A stretch of 64,000 nt of DNA from Stenotrophomonas acidaminiphila (GTDB lineage Bacteria; Pseudomonadota; Gammaproteobacteria; Xanthomonadales; Xanthomonadaceae), in contig NZ_LDJO01000051.1 in NCBI RefSeq assembly GCF_001431595.1, forward strand, positions 20,265-84,264, in the 5' to 3' direction. The notes beneath the pieces are model-generated. The model was not told the DNA's origin, ran no database searches, and saw only the letters and a program-made list of their open reading frames with translations. Below are positions 36,945 through 46,308 of this stretch, one piece after another (within the stretch, counting starts at the first letter, position 1; the number at the start of each line of letters is the position of its first letter). Both the position numbers and the translations under genes were made by a program.

Positions 36945-39014
36945 ATGCAAGACACGATCATCAACGCCCTGCGCCGCAACGCCACCGACGAAGCCGTAGC
37001 CGCGGCCCGGCAATGGGTCGGTGCCGAACCGCAGCAACCGCAGGCCCACCGCTGGCTGGCGCTGGCCCTGCAGCAACAGGGTGACGCCGCCGCCGCCCAG
37101 GCCAGCCTGGAGCGGGCCCTGGCACTGGCGCCGGACGACGCCGACCTGCACCTGCAGCATGCCGGCCTGCTGCTGGCCCAGCGCCGCATCGAGGCTGCCG
37201 GGCAGGCACTGGAGCGCACCACCGCGCTCAATCCCAACGAATTCTCCGCCTACCTGATGCAGGCGCACCTGGCGTTGGCCCGCGAGGACATCGACGAGGC
37301 CGAGCGCCTCGGCCGCATGGCCGCGCGGGTGGAGCCTGACAGCCCGGAGCTGGGTGCCATCGAAGGCATGGTCGCGCTGCGCCGTGGCGACGCGGACCGC
37401 GCGCTGGCGGTGTTGTCGGCCGCCAGCCAGCGACTGCCCGATGACCCGCGGGTGCTCTATGCATTGGCTTTCGCCTATCTGGCCAAGGACCTGCTGGCCT
37501 TCGCCGAGCAGGCGTTCCGGCGGGTGCTCGAACTGAGCCCGTCCAACCACGCCCTGCGCGGCCTGCTGGTGCAGCTGGCGCTGCGCCAGGGCCATGTGGA
37601 CCGTGCCGCCGAAGTAATGCGGCAGGTGCTGGCCACGCCGGAAGGCGACAGCCCGGGCATGCGCCGCTTGGCCGGCGAGCTGGAACTGGCCTCCGGCCAG
37701 CCGCTGCAGGCACTGGAATACCTGCGCCCGCTGCTGGCGGAGCTGCCCGGCGACCGCGCCACGCTGCAGATGCTGCTGGTGGCCTGGCAGCGGCTAGGCC
37801 GCGAGGACGAGGCGCGCGCCGACCTGGAGGCGACGCTGGAAGTGCACCCGCAGCTACACGACCTGTGGCTGGCACGATTGGCGGTGGCGCCGGTCGGCAG
37901 CGCCGAAGCGGTGGAGGTGGTCGAACGCTGGCTGGCGGCTATGCCCGGGCATCTGCCGGCACTGGAAGCGCGCATGCGCCTGCACGACATGAACGAGGAA
38001 GTCGATGCCGCCGAAGCGGTGGCGCGGCGCATCGTCGCGCTGGAACCGGGCCGCGTCAGCGGCGAGCAGCGCATCGTCGAGGCGCTGCTGGCGCGTGAGC
38101 CGGCGGCGGCCATCGCCCATGTGCAGGCCCTGATCGACAGCGCCCCGGAAGCGGCGCATCCGGAACTGCGGGTCTGGCTGGGTGCGGTCCAGGATCGTGC
38201 CAACGAGCCGGCCGCGGCGCTGGCCACCTGGTTGCGCCTGCACGACGAACTCGCGCCGTCGCGCCTGCCGCTGCCGCCGCAGGCCAAGGCTCCGGCCGAA
38301 TGGCCGGCGCTGGGTGAAATCGCCCAGGACAATCCGCTGCGCCCGCTGTTCGTCTGGGGCGCGCCGGGTTCGGGCGTGGAGCGCGTGGTGACGGTGATGG
38401 CCGCGGGCAGCCCGGTGCTGCGCGGCGACCGCTTCGGCCCGAACCCGCCGGACGACGCCTTCCAGAACTTCCACACCCTGCAGCACCTGGCCGACGACAC
38501 CCTGAGCCCGGTCCAGTTCGTGCAGCAGTGGCGCGATGCCCTGCCCGGGCGCGGCATCGCCGACGGCAACGTGATCGACTGGCTGCTGTGGTGGGACAAC
38601 GCCCTGCTGTGGGCGCTGCGCCCGCAGCTGCCGGAGGGCCGCCTGGTGATTGCCGTGCGCGATCCGCGCGACATGCTGGTCGAGTGGCTGGCGCTGGGTG
38701 CGCCGGCGCCGCTGGCGCTGACCTCGGCCGACGAGGCCGCACGCTGGCTGGCGCGCGTGCTGGAACAGGTGGCCGACCTGCACGAACAGGATCTGTATAC
38801 CCACCTGATCCTGCGCATCGACGGTGCGGTCAACGACCCGGCTGCGATGGGCGAGCTGCTGGAGCAGGCCTTCGGCCTGCGCTTCCCGCCGGTGCGCAGC
38901 CTCGGCCCGGCCACCATCCCGGCCGGCCACTGGCGCCGGTACGCGCAGGTGCTGGCGGCCGAGTTCGCGCACCTGGCCCCGGTCGCCGCGCGCCTGGGTT
39001 ATCCGCAGGCCTGA
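36945..39014 (+). CDS. TPR protein with degenerate sulfotransferase domain
   Basis: A 689-aa protein. Residues ~1-440 contain many TPR-type helical pairs, for example RWLALALQQQGDAAAAQASLERALALAPDD and LAYLAKDLLAFAEQAFRRVLELSPSN. The C-terminal ~230 residues resemble a sulfotransferase: LFVWGAPGSGVERVV occupies the position of the PAPS 5'-phosphosulfate loop, and LVIAVRDPRDMLVEWLALG that of the 3'-phosphate loop. The usual GxPRSGTT loop is changed to GAPGSGVE, losing the Arg and the Thr pair, so catalysis is doubtful. The start ATG at 36945 is preceded only by a weak ribosome-binding site. Confidence 0.82.
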   Translation: MQDTIINALRRNATDEAVAAARQWVGAEPQQPQAHRWLALALQQQGDAAAAQASLERALALAPDDADLHLQHAGLLLAQRRIEAAGQALERTTALNPNEFSAYLMQAHLALAREDIDEAERLGRMAARVEPDSPELGAIEGMVALRRGDADRALAVLSAASQRLPDDPRVLYALAFAYLAKDLLAFAEQAFRRVLELSPSNHALRGLLVQLALRQGHVDRAAEVMRQVLATPEGDSPGMRRLAGELELASGQPLQALEYLRPLLAELPGDRATLQMLLVAWQRLGREDEARADLEATLEVHPQLHDLWLARLAVAPVGSAEAVEVVERWLAAMPGHLPALEARMRLHDMNEEVDAAEAVARRIVALEPGRVSGEQRIVEALLAREPAAAIAHVQALIDSAPEAAHPELRVWLGAVQDRANEPAAALATWLRLHDELAPSRLPLPPQAKAPAEWPALGEIAQDNPLRPLFVWGAPGSGVERVVTVMAAGSPVLRGDRFGPNPPDDAFQNFHTLQHLADDTLSPVQFVQQWRDALPGRGIADGNVIDWLLWWDNALLWALRPQLPEGRLVIAVRDPRDMLVEWLALGAPAPLALTSADEAARWLARVLEQVADLHEQDLYTHLILRIDGAVNDPAAMGELLEQAFGLRFPPVRSLGPATIPAGHWRRYAQVLAAEFAHLAPVAARLGYPQA

Positions 39015-39037
39015 GCGCGCGATCCACCCGTAGTGGC

Positions 39038-39061
39038 AGGCGCCGGCCCCGGTCGGCGCCT
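39038..39061. other. Hairpin between TPR and PEBP genes
   Basis: An 8-bp perfect stem (AGGCGCCG with CGGCGCCT) around an 8-base GC-rich loop lies in the 64-base gap, just upstream of the PEBP ribosome-binding site. It lacks a T-run, so it is at best a weak terminator or a leader structure. Confidence 0.4.
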
Positions 39062-39078
39062 CACCTGAGGAGAAGGCA

Positions 39079-39690
39079 ATGAAACTGAGCAGCCAGAGTT
39101 TCGACAATGGCCGGCCGATTCCGGCCGGATTCGCCGCCGGCGACGTCGATGGCTTCGCCGGCAACCGCAATCCGCAGCTGGCGTGGAGCGAGGTGCCGGA
39201 AGGCACGCGCTCGTTCGCGCTGGTATGCGTGGACCCGGATGTCCCGACCGTGCCGGAACTGGTCGGCCGCGACGACGTGAGTATCCCGCTGGCGCAGCCG
39301 CGCGGTGACTTCATCCACTGGGTGATGGTGGACATTCCCGCGTCGCTGCGCGCGATCGCCGCCGGCAGCTGCAGCGAGGGCTTCACCGCGCGCGGCAAGC
39401 AGCTGCCGCCGGGCCCGGCCGGCGCCCGCCAGGGCGTGAACGACTACACCGCCTGGTTCGCCGGCAACCCGGACATGGCCGGGGTCTATCGCGGCTACGA
39501 CGGCCCGTACCCGCCGTTCAACGACGAGCGCGTGCACCGTTACTTCTTCCGCCTGTTCGCGCTGGACGTGGAACGGCTGCCGGTGGAAGGCGACTTCAGC
39601 GCCGCCGACGCGTACCGCGCCATGCACGGCCATGTGCTGGCCGAAGCGGCGCTGCACGGCACCTACACGCTCAACCCGGCGCTGGCGTGA
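39079..39690 (+). CDS. YbhB/YbcL-family (PEBP) protein
   Basis: A 203-aa phosphatidylethanolamine-binding-protein-like protein of the YbhB/YbcL type, with an anion-binding pocket but no settled bacterial role. Conserved pieces are the N-terminal FDNGRPIPAGFA, FALVCVDPDVP (the DPD pocket), FIHWVMVDIP (HW) and YDGPYPPFNDERVHRYFFRLFALD. AGGAGAAGG is a strong ribosome-binding site ahead of the ATG. There is no signal peptide, so it is probably cytosolic. It ends 12 bases before the start of a terminator hairpin. Confidence 0.9.
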   Translation: MKLSSQSFDNGRPIPAGFAAGDVDGFAGNRNPQLAWSEVPEGTRSFALVCVDPDVPTVPELVGRDDVSIPLAQPRGDFIHWVMVDIPASLRAIAAGSCSEGFTARGKQLPPGPAGARQGVNDYTAWFAGNPDMAGVYRGYDGPYPPFNDERVHRYFFRLFALDVERLPVEGDFSAADAYRAMHGHVLAEAALHGTYTLNPALA

Positions 39691-39702
39691 CCCCGCAGGA
39701 TG

Positions 39703-39732
39703 AAAAAAGAAGGGCGCCACGCGGCGCCCTTC
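39703..39732 (-). terminator. Rho-independent terminator for the META/DUF4377 gene
   Basis: A 10-bp perfect GC-rich stem (39709-39718 with 39723-39732) around a 4-base loop is followed, read on the minus strand, by a run of six T (39703-39708). It lies 28 bases after the stop of the minus-strand lipoprotein gene. On the plus strand the tail is only moderately T-rich, but it may also stop the converging PEBP gene. Confidence 0.85.
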
Positions 39733-39760
39733 GTCGTTTCCGGGATGCGGCGCAACGCGG

Positions 39761-40573
39761 TTACTTCTTCGCCGTTTCCGAGCTGACCACCATGTCCAGC
39801 ACGTACGCCTGCGAAGACGCGTCGGCCGGCGGGTTCTTCACCGCATAGCGCTTGACCCGCAGCACGTTGCGCACGCCGTCCTGGTGGCTGTAACCCTCGA
39901 TGCCGTCGTAGAAGTTGGCGAACTCGCCACGCTTGCCCTGCTCCAGGCCCTTGTCGTCGTACTGCACCTCGCGCACCTGCAGGCACTGCTTGTCGGGGAT
40001 CAGCGGGTGCGGGCACGGCCTGGTCTGCGCATCCACCTCGAGGAACACGGTCTCGCCGGGGCCGCCGTAGCGGGTCTCGGCGGTGGGTTCGCCGCGGAAG
40101 CGCAGCACATCGCCGGCGGCATTGCCCAGGACGAGCGTGGACGCGTCGAGCTGGCTGATCTTCAGCGTGCCTTCCAGGCGCTGGCCCACGGCCTGGTCCA
40201 GCGCCATCAGCGCCGGGTCGGCGCAGGCCATCATCGTCGATGCCATGCGCGAGACGCTGAGCTGGTCACCGGCCAGGGTATAGCCACCGCCCATGCGGTT
40301 GCAGGTGTTGTCCACCGCCAGGCGGCCATCGGCAAAGTCCAGGGTGACCGGCTTGTCGGCGCGCGCGAACAATGCATCGATGCGCTTGCCGGCGCTGTCG
40401 GTGGCGGTGTCGAGCACCCAGTGGTTGGCGCCAAGCTGCGCGCCGTCGACCGGTGCGGCGGCGGCCGGCGCGGTGCTGGCCGGCGGTGTTGCATCGACCG
40501 GGGCCGGGGCGGGGGTGTTGTTGCAGGCCGTCATCAGGGCGACGGGCAGAGCCAGCAGCAGGATGCGCTTCAT
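39761..40573 (-). CDS. META / DUF4377 domain lipoprotein
   Basis: A 270-aa lipoprotein: MKRILLLALPVALMTAC gives a lipobox Cys at residue 17, then a Pro/Ala-rich linker. The META (HslJ-like) domain covers ~50-165, with VTLDFADGRLAVDNTCNRMGGGYTLAGDQL and MASTMMACADPALM as its typical blocks. A DUF4377 domain follows (~175-270), with EVDAQTRPCPHPLIPDKQCLQVREV and FYDGIEGYSHQDGVRNVLRVKRY. This two-domain pair is recurrent in Gammaproteobacteria. AAGGAG lies 6 bases upstream of the ATG. Its likely role is envelope stress or heat-shock-related, by analogy to HslJ, without direct evidence. Confidence 0.88.
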   Translation of the reverse strand: MKRILLLALPVALMTACNNTPAPAPVDATPPASTAPAAAAPVDGAQLGANHWVLDTATDSAGKRIDALFARADKPVTLDFADGRLAVDNTCNRMGGGYTLAGDQLSVSRMASTMMACADPALMALDQAVGQRLEGTLKISQLDASTLVLGNAAGDVLRFRGEPTAETRYGGPGETVFLEVDAQTRPCPHPLIPDKQCLQVREVQYDDKGLEQGKRGEFANFYDGIEGYSHQDGVRNVLRVKRYAVKNPPADASSQAYVLDMVVSSETAKK

Positions 40574-40700
40574 GGGGTACTCCTTGGCAAGCGGGTGGAA
40601 AGGGCGGATGGAAACAGGCGCATGCAGCGGCATGCCGCCATCGTGCCAGCGATGCAAACGCATGGCGCCGGCCGCCGGGGTTGCCGGCGGCTTTCCGCAT

Positions 40701-41495
40701 TCAGTGTCCAGCAGGCAGGAACAGCAGCAGTGCGGCGCCCAGGGCCATCCTGTATACAGCGAAGCCCGTGAAGCGATGGTGCTTGATGTAGCCCAGCAGC
40801 CACTTCACCACCACGAAGCCGGTCACCACGGCGGCGGCGAAGGCGATGCCGACGTCGCTCCATGCCTCGTGCGCGAGCTGGCCACGGCGGGCCAGCTCGA
40901 AAAATGCGTAGCCGCTGGCGGCGAACATGGTCGGGATGCCGACCAGGAACACGAATTCGGCGGCGGACGAGCGCCGGCTCAGGCCCAGCAGCATGGCCAG
41001 GAAGATCGCCGCGGCCGACCGCGAGGTACCGGGGAACACGCCGGCCACCACCTGCGCCAGGCCCACGCCGACGGCGACTTTCCAGGTGACGGTGTCGCGG
41101 TCGGGCAGGCGTGCGGCGAAGCGTTCGGCCAGCAGCATCCACACGCCGCCGAAGACCAGCGCCCAGGCTATCGGGGTGACGGTTTCCGGCAGCTGCCAGC
41201 CGGCCATGCGTACCGGCAGGCCGACCGCCGCGGTCACCAGGAACGCGGTGGCCAGCTTGAGCACGTAATCGCGGTTGCCCGGTTCGTGCAGGCCGGTGGC
41301 CAGCGACCACAGCCGCTGCCGGAACACCAGGGCGACGGAGAGGATGGCGCCGGCCTGGATGACGATGTTGAAGAAGTCCGAGCGGTGGCCCAGCCAGCGT
41401 TCGGCGATCAGCAGGTGGCCGGTGCTGGAAACGGGGAGGAATTCGGTGAGGCCTTCGAGGATGCCAAGCAGCAAAGCGGAAATCGGGTCGGACAT
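40701..41495 (-). CDS. uppP: Undecaprenyl-diphosphatase UppP (BacA)
   Basis: A 264-aa polytopic membrane phosphatase that dephosphorylates undecaprenyl diphosphate to recycle the cell-wall lipid carrier; overproduction gives bacitracin resistance. The catalytic blocks are present near the N-terminus, LEGLTEFLPVSSTGHLLIAER (E and S residues), and in the middle, VVAGVFPGTSRSAAAIFLAM. About seven or eight hydrophobic segments follow the family topology. MSDPISALLLGILEG at 41495 is chosen; an ATG at 41501 would add two residues. The promoter lies in the ~210-base region shared with the divergent glnA regulatory sites. Confidence 0.94.
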   Translation of the reverse strand: MSDPISALLLGILEGLTEFLPVSSTGHLLIAERWLGHRSDFFNIVIQAGAILSVALVFRQRLWSLATGLHEPGNRDYVLKLATAFLVTAAVGLPVRMAGWQLPETVTPIAWALVFGGVWMLLAERFAARLPDRDTVTWKVAVGVGLAQVVAGVFPGTSRSAAAIFLAMLLGLSRRSSAAEFVFLVGIPTMFAASGYAFFELARRGQLAHEAWSDVGIAFAAAVVTGFVVVKWLLGYIKHHRFTGFAVYRMALGAALLLFLPAGH

Positions 41496-41543
41496 GAGCA
41501 TGGACGGGCGAATGACCGGCAAAGCATAGAGCATCGCCGCGCA

Positions 41544-41560
41544 TGCACTTGCATGGTGCG
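41544..41560 (+). promoter_or_regulatory. NtrC-type enhancer site 1 upstream of glnA
   Basis: TGCACTTGCATGGTGCG matches the NtrC consensus TGCAC-N5-TGGTGCA with one mismatch at the last base. Its centre lies about 127 bases before the predicted transcription start and about 30 bases before site 2. This spacing resembles the paired NtrC sites of E. coli glnAp2. Confidence 0.75.
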
Positions 41561-41573
41561 TGACTGGGGTTAA

Positions 41574-41590
41574 TGCACCTGATTGGTGCA
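41574..41590 (+). promoter_or_regulatory. NtrC-type enhancer site 2 upstream of glnA
   Basis: TGCACCTGATTGGTGCA is a near-perfect NtrC palindrome (TGCACC...GGTGCA). Its centre lies about 97 bases before the predicted start, about 30 bases from site 1. The paired layout supports cooperative NtrC-phosphate binding as an enhancer for the sigma-54 promoter downstream. Confidence 0.85.
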
Positions 41591-41652
41591 TTACGGCCGG
41601 GTGCAGGCCGGTGCAGCGCTTTGAAAACAAGGAGTTGCCTGCCTCCAGAAGT

Positions 41653-41667
41653 TGGCACGCGAGTTGC
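41653..41667 (+). promoter_or_regulatory. Sigma-54 (-24/-12) promoter of glnA
   Basis: TGGCAC then five bases (GCGAG) then TTGC is an exact match to the sigma-54 consensus TGGCAC-N5-TTGC. Counting from the -12 element puts the transcription start near 41679 and leaves a ~28-base leader before the glnA ATG at 41707. Confidence 0.88.
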
Positions 41668-41706
41668 TGTAGACAGCGCACGCCACTTCCACCGAGGTTT
41701 TGCCCG

Positions 41707-43116
41707 ATGTCCCTGGAAAATATCGAGAAGCTCATCAAGGACAACCAGATCGAGTTCGTCGATCTGCGTTTCGTCGACATGCGCGGCATCGAGCAGCACG
41801 TGACCTTCCCGGTCTCGATCATCGAACCGTCGCTGTTCGAGGAAGGCAAGATGTTCGATGGCAGCTCGATCGCCGGCTGGAAGGGCATCGCCGAATCGGA
41901 CATGGTGCTGATGCCGGACCCGGCCAGCGCCTACGTCGACCCGTTCTACGCCGACCCGACCCTGGTGCTGACCTGCGACGTGCTCGACCCGGCCACCATG
42001 CAGGGTTATGGCCGTTGCCCGCGCGGCATCGCCAAGCGCGCCGAGGCCTACCTGAAGTCTTCGGGCATCGCCGACCTGGCGTTCTTCGGCCCGGAACCGG
42101 AATTCTTCATCTTCGACTCGGTCCAGTTCGCCAACGACATGGGCCACACCTTCTTCAAGATCAACTCCGAGGAAGGCGCCTGGAACACCGGCAAGCACTA
42201 TGACGGCGCCAACAGCGGCTACCGTCCCACCGTGAAGGGCGGCTACTTCCCGGTGCCGCCGACCGATTCGCTGCACGACATCCGCGCCGAGATGTGCAAG
42301 GTGCTGACCCAGGTCGGCATCGAAGTCGAGGTGCACCACCACGAGGTGGCCAACGCCGGCCAGTGCGAGATCGGCGCCAAGTTCAACACGCTGGTGACCA
42401 AGGCCGACGAACTGCAGCGCATGAAGCACGTCATCAAGAACGTGGCGCACCGCAACGGCAAGACCGTGACCTTCATGCCCAAGCCGCTGGTCGGCGACAA
42501 CGGCAGCGGCATGCACGTGCACCAGTCGCTGGCGAAGGAGGGCAAGAACCTGTTCTCCGGCGACGGTTACGGCGGCCTGTCGCAGATGGCGCTGTGGTAC
42601 ATCGGCGGCATCTTCAAGCACGCCCGCGCGATCAATGCCTTCAGCAACTCCGGCACCAACAGCTACAAGCGCCTGGTGCCCGGTTTCGAAGCACCCGTGA
42701 TGCTGGCCTACTCGGCGCGCAACCGCTCGGCGTCGTGCCGCATCCCGTGGGTGTCCAACCCGAAGGCGCGGCGCATCGAGATGCGCTTCCCCGACCCGAT
42801 CCAATCCGGCTACCTGACCTTCACCGCGCTGATGATGGCCGGCCTGGACGGCATCCGTAACCAGATCGACCCGGGCGCGCCGAGCGACAAGGACCTGTAC
42901 GACCTGCCGCCGGAGGAAGAGAAGCTGATCCCGCAGGTCTGCTCCTCGCTGGACCAGGCGCTGGAAGCGCTGGACAAGGACCGCGAGTTCCTCAAGGCCG
43001 GCGGCGTGATGAGCGACGACTTCATCGATGCCTACATCGCGCTGAAGATGAAGGAAGTGACCGCGTTCCGCGCGGCCACCCACCCGCTGGAGTACCAGCT
43101 GTACTACGCCAGCTGA
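41707..43116 (+). CDS. glnA: Type I glutamine synthetase
   Basis: A 469-aa glutamine synthetase, the length of E. coli GlnA, which condenses glutamate and ammonia at the expense of ATP. The conserved sites are [13 protein letters not shown] (latch region), the metal-binding EFFIFD-like block, [11 protein letters not shown], and [14 protein letters not shown] near the C-terminus. The adenylylation tyrosine lies in [14 protein letters not shown], the context used by GlnE. Transcription should be sigma-54- and NtrC-dependent from the upstream sites. A very long hairpin separates it from glnK. A GAGG ribosome-binding site precedes the ATG; frames open further upstream cross the promoter and are not used. 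Confidence 0.98.
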   Translation: MSLENIEKLIKDNQIEFVDLRFVDMRGIEQHVTFPVSIIEPSLFEEGKMFDGSSIAGWKGIAESDMVLMPDPASAYVDPFYADPTLVLTCDVLDPATMQGYGRCPRGIAKRAEAYLKSSGIADLAFFGPEPEFFIFDSVQFANDMGHTFFKINSEEGAWNTGKHYDGANSGYRPTVKGGYFPVPPTDSLHDIRAEMCKVLTQVGIEVEVHHHEVANAGQCEIGAKFNTLVTKADELQRMKHVIKNVAHRNGKTVTFMPKPLVGDNGSGMHVHQSLAKEGKNLFSGDGYGGLSQMALWYIGGIFKHARAINAFSNSGTNSYKRLVPGFEAPVMLAYSARNRSASCRIPWVSNPKARRIEMRFPDPIQSGYLTFTALMMAGLDGIRNQIDPGAPSDKDLYDLPPEEEKLIPQVCSSLDQALEALDKDREFLKAGGVMSDDFIDAYIALKMKEVTAFRAATHPLEYQLYYAS

Positions 43117-43743
<627 letters not shown>

Positions 43744-43829
43744 AAGACCCGCTGACGCCCGCAGCCGTGGCGGCCAGCCGCCGGCACGGGACAGGGCGCC
43801 GGCCGCTTCCCCCACAACCGGAGTCGACA

Positions 43830-45167
43830 ATGCGAATGGAAATTCTCGCCGGGCCGCGCGCCCGGTTCGGTGGCCCGTGCCTGTCATCCGCCCTTGCCGG
43901 GCTGGCGCTGCTTCCCCTGGCCGCATCGGCGCAGGACGCGGCGCCGGCGTTCGACCGCGGCGACGTGGCCTGGATGCTTACCTCCACCCTGCTGGTGCTG
44001 ATGATGGTGGTGCCGGGGCTGGCGTTGTTCTACGGCGGGCTGGTGCGCGCCAAGAACGTACTGTCGGTGCTCAGCCAGGTGCTGGTGGTGTTCTCGCTGG
44101 TGCTGCTGTTGTGGGTGGGCTACGGCTACAGCGTGGTGTTCAGCGAGGGCAATGCGCTGTTCGGCTCGTTCACCCGCTTCGCCTTCCTGCAGGGCTTCAC
44201 CCCGGCCTCGGTGGGCAACACGCCCGTCGCCGGCCTGCCGGATTACCTGTTCGTGGCGTTCCAGTCCACCTTCGCCGGCATCACCACCGCGCTGATCGTC
44301 GGCGCCTTCGCCGAGCGCATCCGCTTCCGCGCGGTGCTGCTGTTCTCGGCGCTGTGGTTCACCCTGGGCTACCTGCCCATGGCGCACAGCGTCTGGGGAG
44401 GCGGCTGGCTCGGGGCGATGGGGGCCATCGATTTCGCCGGCGGCACCGTGGTGCACATCAATGCCGGCGTCGCCGGACTGGTGGCGGCCTGGTTCGTCGG
44501 CAAGCGCCTGGGCTACGGCCACGTGGCGTTGAAGCCGCACAACCTGCCGCTGACCTGGCTCGGCGCGATGCTGCTGTGGGTGGGCTGGTTCGGCTTCAAT
44601 GCCGGTTCGGCGGCGGCCGCCGACAGCGTGGCGTCGCTGGCGTTCATCAACACCCTGCTGGCCACGGCGGCCGCGGTACTGGGCTGGACGCTGGTGGAGG
44701 CGGTGACCAAGGGCCACCCCTCGGCACTGGGCGCGGCGTCGGGCGCGGTCGCCGGCCTGGTCGGCGTGACCCCGGCCTGCGGCACGGTGGGGCCGCTGGG
44801 CGCCATCGTGATCGGCCTGGTCACCGGCATGCTCTGCGTGTGGGGCGTCACCGGCCTGAAGCGCCTGCTGCGGGCGGACGACACCGCCGACGTATTCGGC
44901 GTGCATGGCGTCGGCGGCATCGTTGGTGCCCTGCTGACCGGCGTGTTCAGCGCGCAGTCGCTGGGCGGAACCAAGGTGGACCTGGATATCGCCCACCAGC
45001 TGTGGGTGCAGGCGGTCAGCGTCGGCTTCACCGTACTGTGGAGCGCGGCGGTCACCGCGCTGGTCCTGCTGGTGGTGCGCGCGCTGGTCGGGCTGCGCGT
45101 GAGCGAGGAAGCCGAACGTACCGGCCTGGACATCAGTACCCATGGCGAATCGGCCTACGAGGCCTGA
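43830..45167 (+). CDS. amtB: Ammonium transporter AmtB
   Basis: A 445-aa Amt/Rh-family ammonium channel with a cleavable signal peptide (MRMEILAGPRARFGGPCLSSALAGLALLPLAASA), as in E. coli AmtB, and 11 hydrophobic segments. The twin-His pore is visible in VVHINAGVAGLVAAW and DVFGVHGVGGIVGALLTG. The PII partner gene lies 86 bases upstream, which fits membrane sequestration of GlnK by AmtB when nitrogen is plentiful. GGAG precedes the ATG at 43830; an ATG two codons on is an alternative. A short hairpin follows the stop. Confidence 0.97.
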   Translation: MRMEILAGPRARFGGPCLSSALAGLALLPLAASAQDAAPAFDRGDVAWMLTSTLLVLMMVVPGLALFYGGLVRAKNVLSVLSQVLVVFSLVLLLWVGYGYSVVFSEGNALFGSFTRFAFLQGFTPASVGNTPVAGLPDYLFVAFQSTFAGITTALIVGAFAERIRFRAVLLFSALWFTLGYLPMAHSVWGGGWLGAMGAIDFAGGTVVHINAGVAGLVAAWFVGKRLGYGHVALKPHNLPLTWLGAMLLWVGWFGFNAGSAAAADSVASLAFINTLLATAAAVLGWTLVEAVTKGHPSALGAASGAVAGLVGVTPACGTVGPLGAIVIGLVTGMLCVWGVTGLKRLLRADDTADVFGVHGVGGIVGALLTGVFSAQSLGGTKVDLDIAHQLWVQAVSVGFTVLWSAAVTALVLLVVRALVGLRVSEEAERTGLDISTHGESAYEA

Positions 45168-45180
45168 GCGCGACGGGCCG

Positions 45181-45197
45181 GGCGGGCGCTGCCCGCC
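45181..45197. other. Short GC hairpin after amtB
   Basis: A 7-bp stem (GGCGGGC with GCCCGCC) around a 3-base loop lies 14 bases after the amtB stop. It has no T-run, so it would terminate only weakly. It separates the amtB transcript from the ntrBC control region. Confidence 0.4.
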
Positions 45198-45229
45198 GGC
45201 CCCGCCGGGGGCGGCACAGCCGGCGGCTT

Positions 45230-45246
45230 TGCACTACATTGGTGCA
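45230..45246 (+). promoter_or_regulatory. NtrC-type operator abutting the ntrB start codon
   Basis: TGCACTACATTGGTGCA is a near-perfect NtrC site whose last base touches the ntrB ATG at 45247. In E. coli NtrC also binds at the glnL (ntrB) promoter and represses it. Here the site lies over the translation start, so it should keep ntrBC levels low through autorepression. No sigma-54 sequence is visible next to it. Confidence 0.8.
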
Positions 45247-46308
45247 ATGCACGACACCGTCCCCCCGCCCACCGCCGAGCTGATGGCCACGCCGCTGGTA
45301 TGGGCCGCGGCGGACGGCCGCATCGCCGGCGCCAACCCGGCGTTCTGCCGCTGGCTGGGGGTGAGCGTGCGGCGCCTGCTGGCGCAGCCGCTGGCGTCGC
45401 TTGAGAGCCAGGGCGACGACCTCGCCGAGCGCCTGGCGCAGGGCTGGGACGGCGCCGACGCCGTGCGCCTGCCGCGGCTGGCGCTGGCCCTGCCCGGTGA
45501 TCGCGCCCGGTTCGCCGAGGGCTGGCTGACCGCGCTGGATGCCGGCGGCTGGCTGCTGGAGGCGCACCCGGTGGACGAGTTCGCCGCGCCCGATCCGGCG
45601 CAGGTGCTGCCCGGCGCCTTCAGCGCGGCGCTCAAGGGCCTGGCCCATGAACTGCGCAATCCGCTGGCCGGGCTGAAGGGCGCGGCGCAGCTGCTGGCGC
45701 GCCGCGCGGGCAACCGCGATGCGGCAGAGGGCGAGCTGATCGAGCTTATCGGTGCCGAGATCGAACGCCTCAACACCCTGCTCGAGCAGCTGCTGTCGCC
45801 GGCGCCGCAGCGGCCGCACGCGCCGCTCAACATCCATGCCGCGCTCGAACGGGTGCTGCGCCTGGCCGAGAACGAGGCCGGCTGGACCCTGCAGCTGCAG
45901 CGCGATTACGACCCCAGCATCCCCGAGTTCGCCGGCGACGCCGACCGCCTGACCCAGGCCCTGCTCAACCTGGTGCGCAATGCGATCCAGGCCGGCGCCA
46001 CGCGCATCGTGCTGCGCACCCGGGTCGAACATGGCGTGCGCACCTCCGAGCACGCCTCGCCACTGGCGCTGCGCCTGGAAGTGGCAGACGACGGCCGTGG
46101 CGTGCCCGAGGACCTGGCCGAACACCTGTTCCTGCCGCTGGTCAGCGGCCGCGCCGAAGGCACCGGGCTCGGCCTGGCGTTGGCCCAGCAGGTGGCGCGC
46201 GAGCACCGCGGCACCCTGAGCTTCCGTTCGCGCCCCGGGCATACCGTGTTCACCCTGTTGCTGCCGTTGCCGGTGGCCGGCGAGGAAAAGGAGGCCACCG
46301 ATGCCTGA
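45247..46308 (+). CDS. ntrB: Nitrogen regulation histidine kinase NtrB (GlnL)
   Basis: A 353-aa soluble histidine kinase/phosphatase that phosphorylates NtrC under nitrogen limitation, controlled by PII. An N-terminal PAS-like domain (PLVWAAADGRIAGANPAFCRWLGVS) precedes the H-box GLAHELRNPLAGLKGAAQLL (His at about residue 137). The N-box is LLNLVRNAIQAGATRIVLR, and the G-boxes are ADDGRGVPEDL and GRAEGTGLGLALAQQVAREH. The ATG at 45247 lies just after the NtrC-type operator, and no good ribosome-binding site is visible because the operator occupies its place; frames open further upstream do not match the family. It overlaps ntrC by 8 bases. Confidence 0.95.
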   Translation: MHDTVPPPTAELMATPLVWAAADGRIAGANPAFCRWLGVSVRRLLAQPLASLESQGDDLAERLAQGWDGADAVRLPRLALALPGDRARFAEGWLTALDAGGWLLEAHPVDEFAAPDPAQVLPGAFSAALKGLAHELRNPLAGLKGAAQLLARRAGNRDAAEGELIELIGAEIERLNTLLEQLLSPAPQRPHAPLNIHAALERVLRLAENEAGWTLQLQRDYDPSIPEFAGDADRLTQALLNLVRNAIQAGATRIVLRTRVEHGVRTSEHASPLALRLEVADDGRGVPEDLAEHLFLPLVSGRAEGTGLGLALAQQVAREHRGTLSFRSRPGHTVFTLLLPLPVAGEEKEATDA

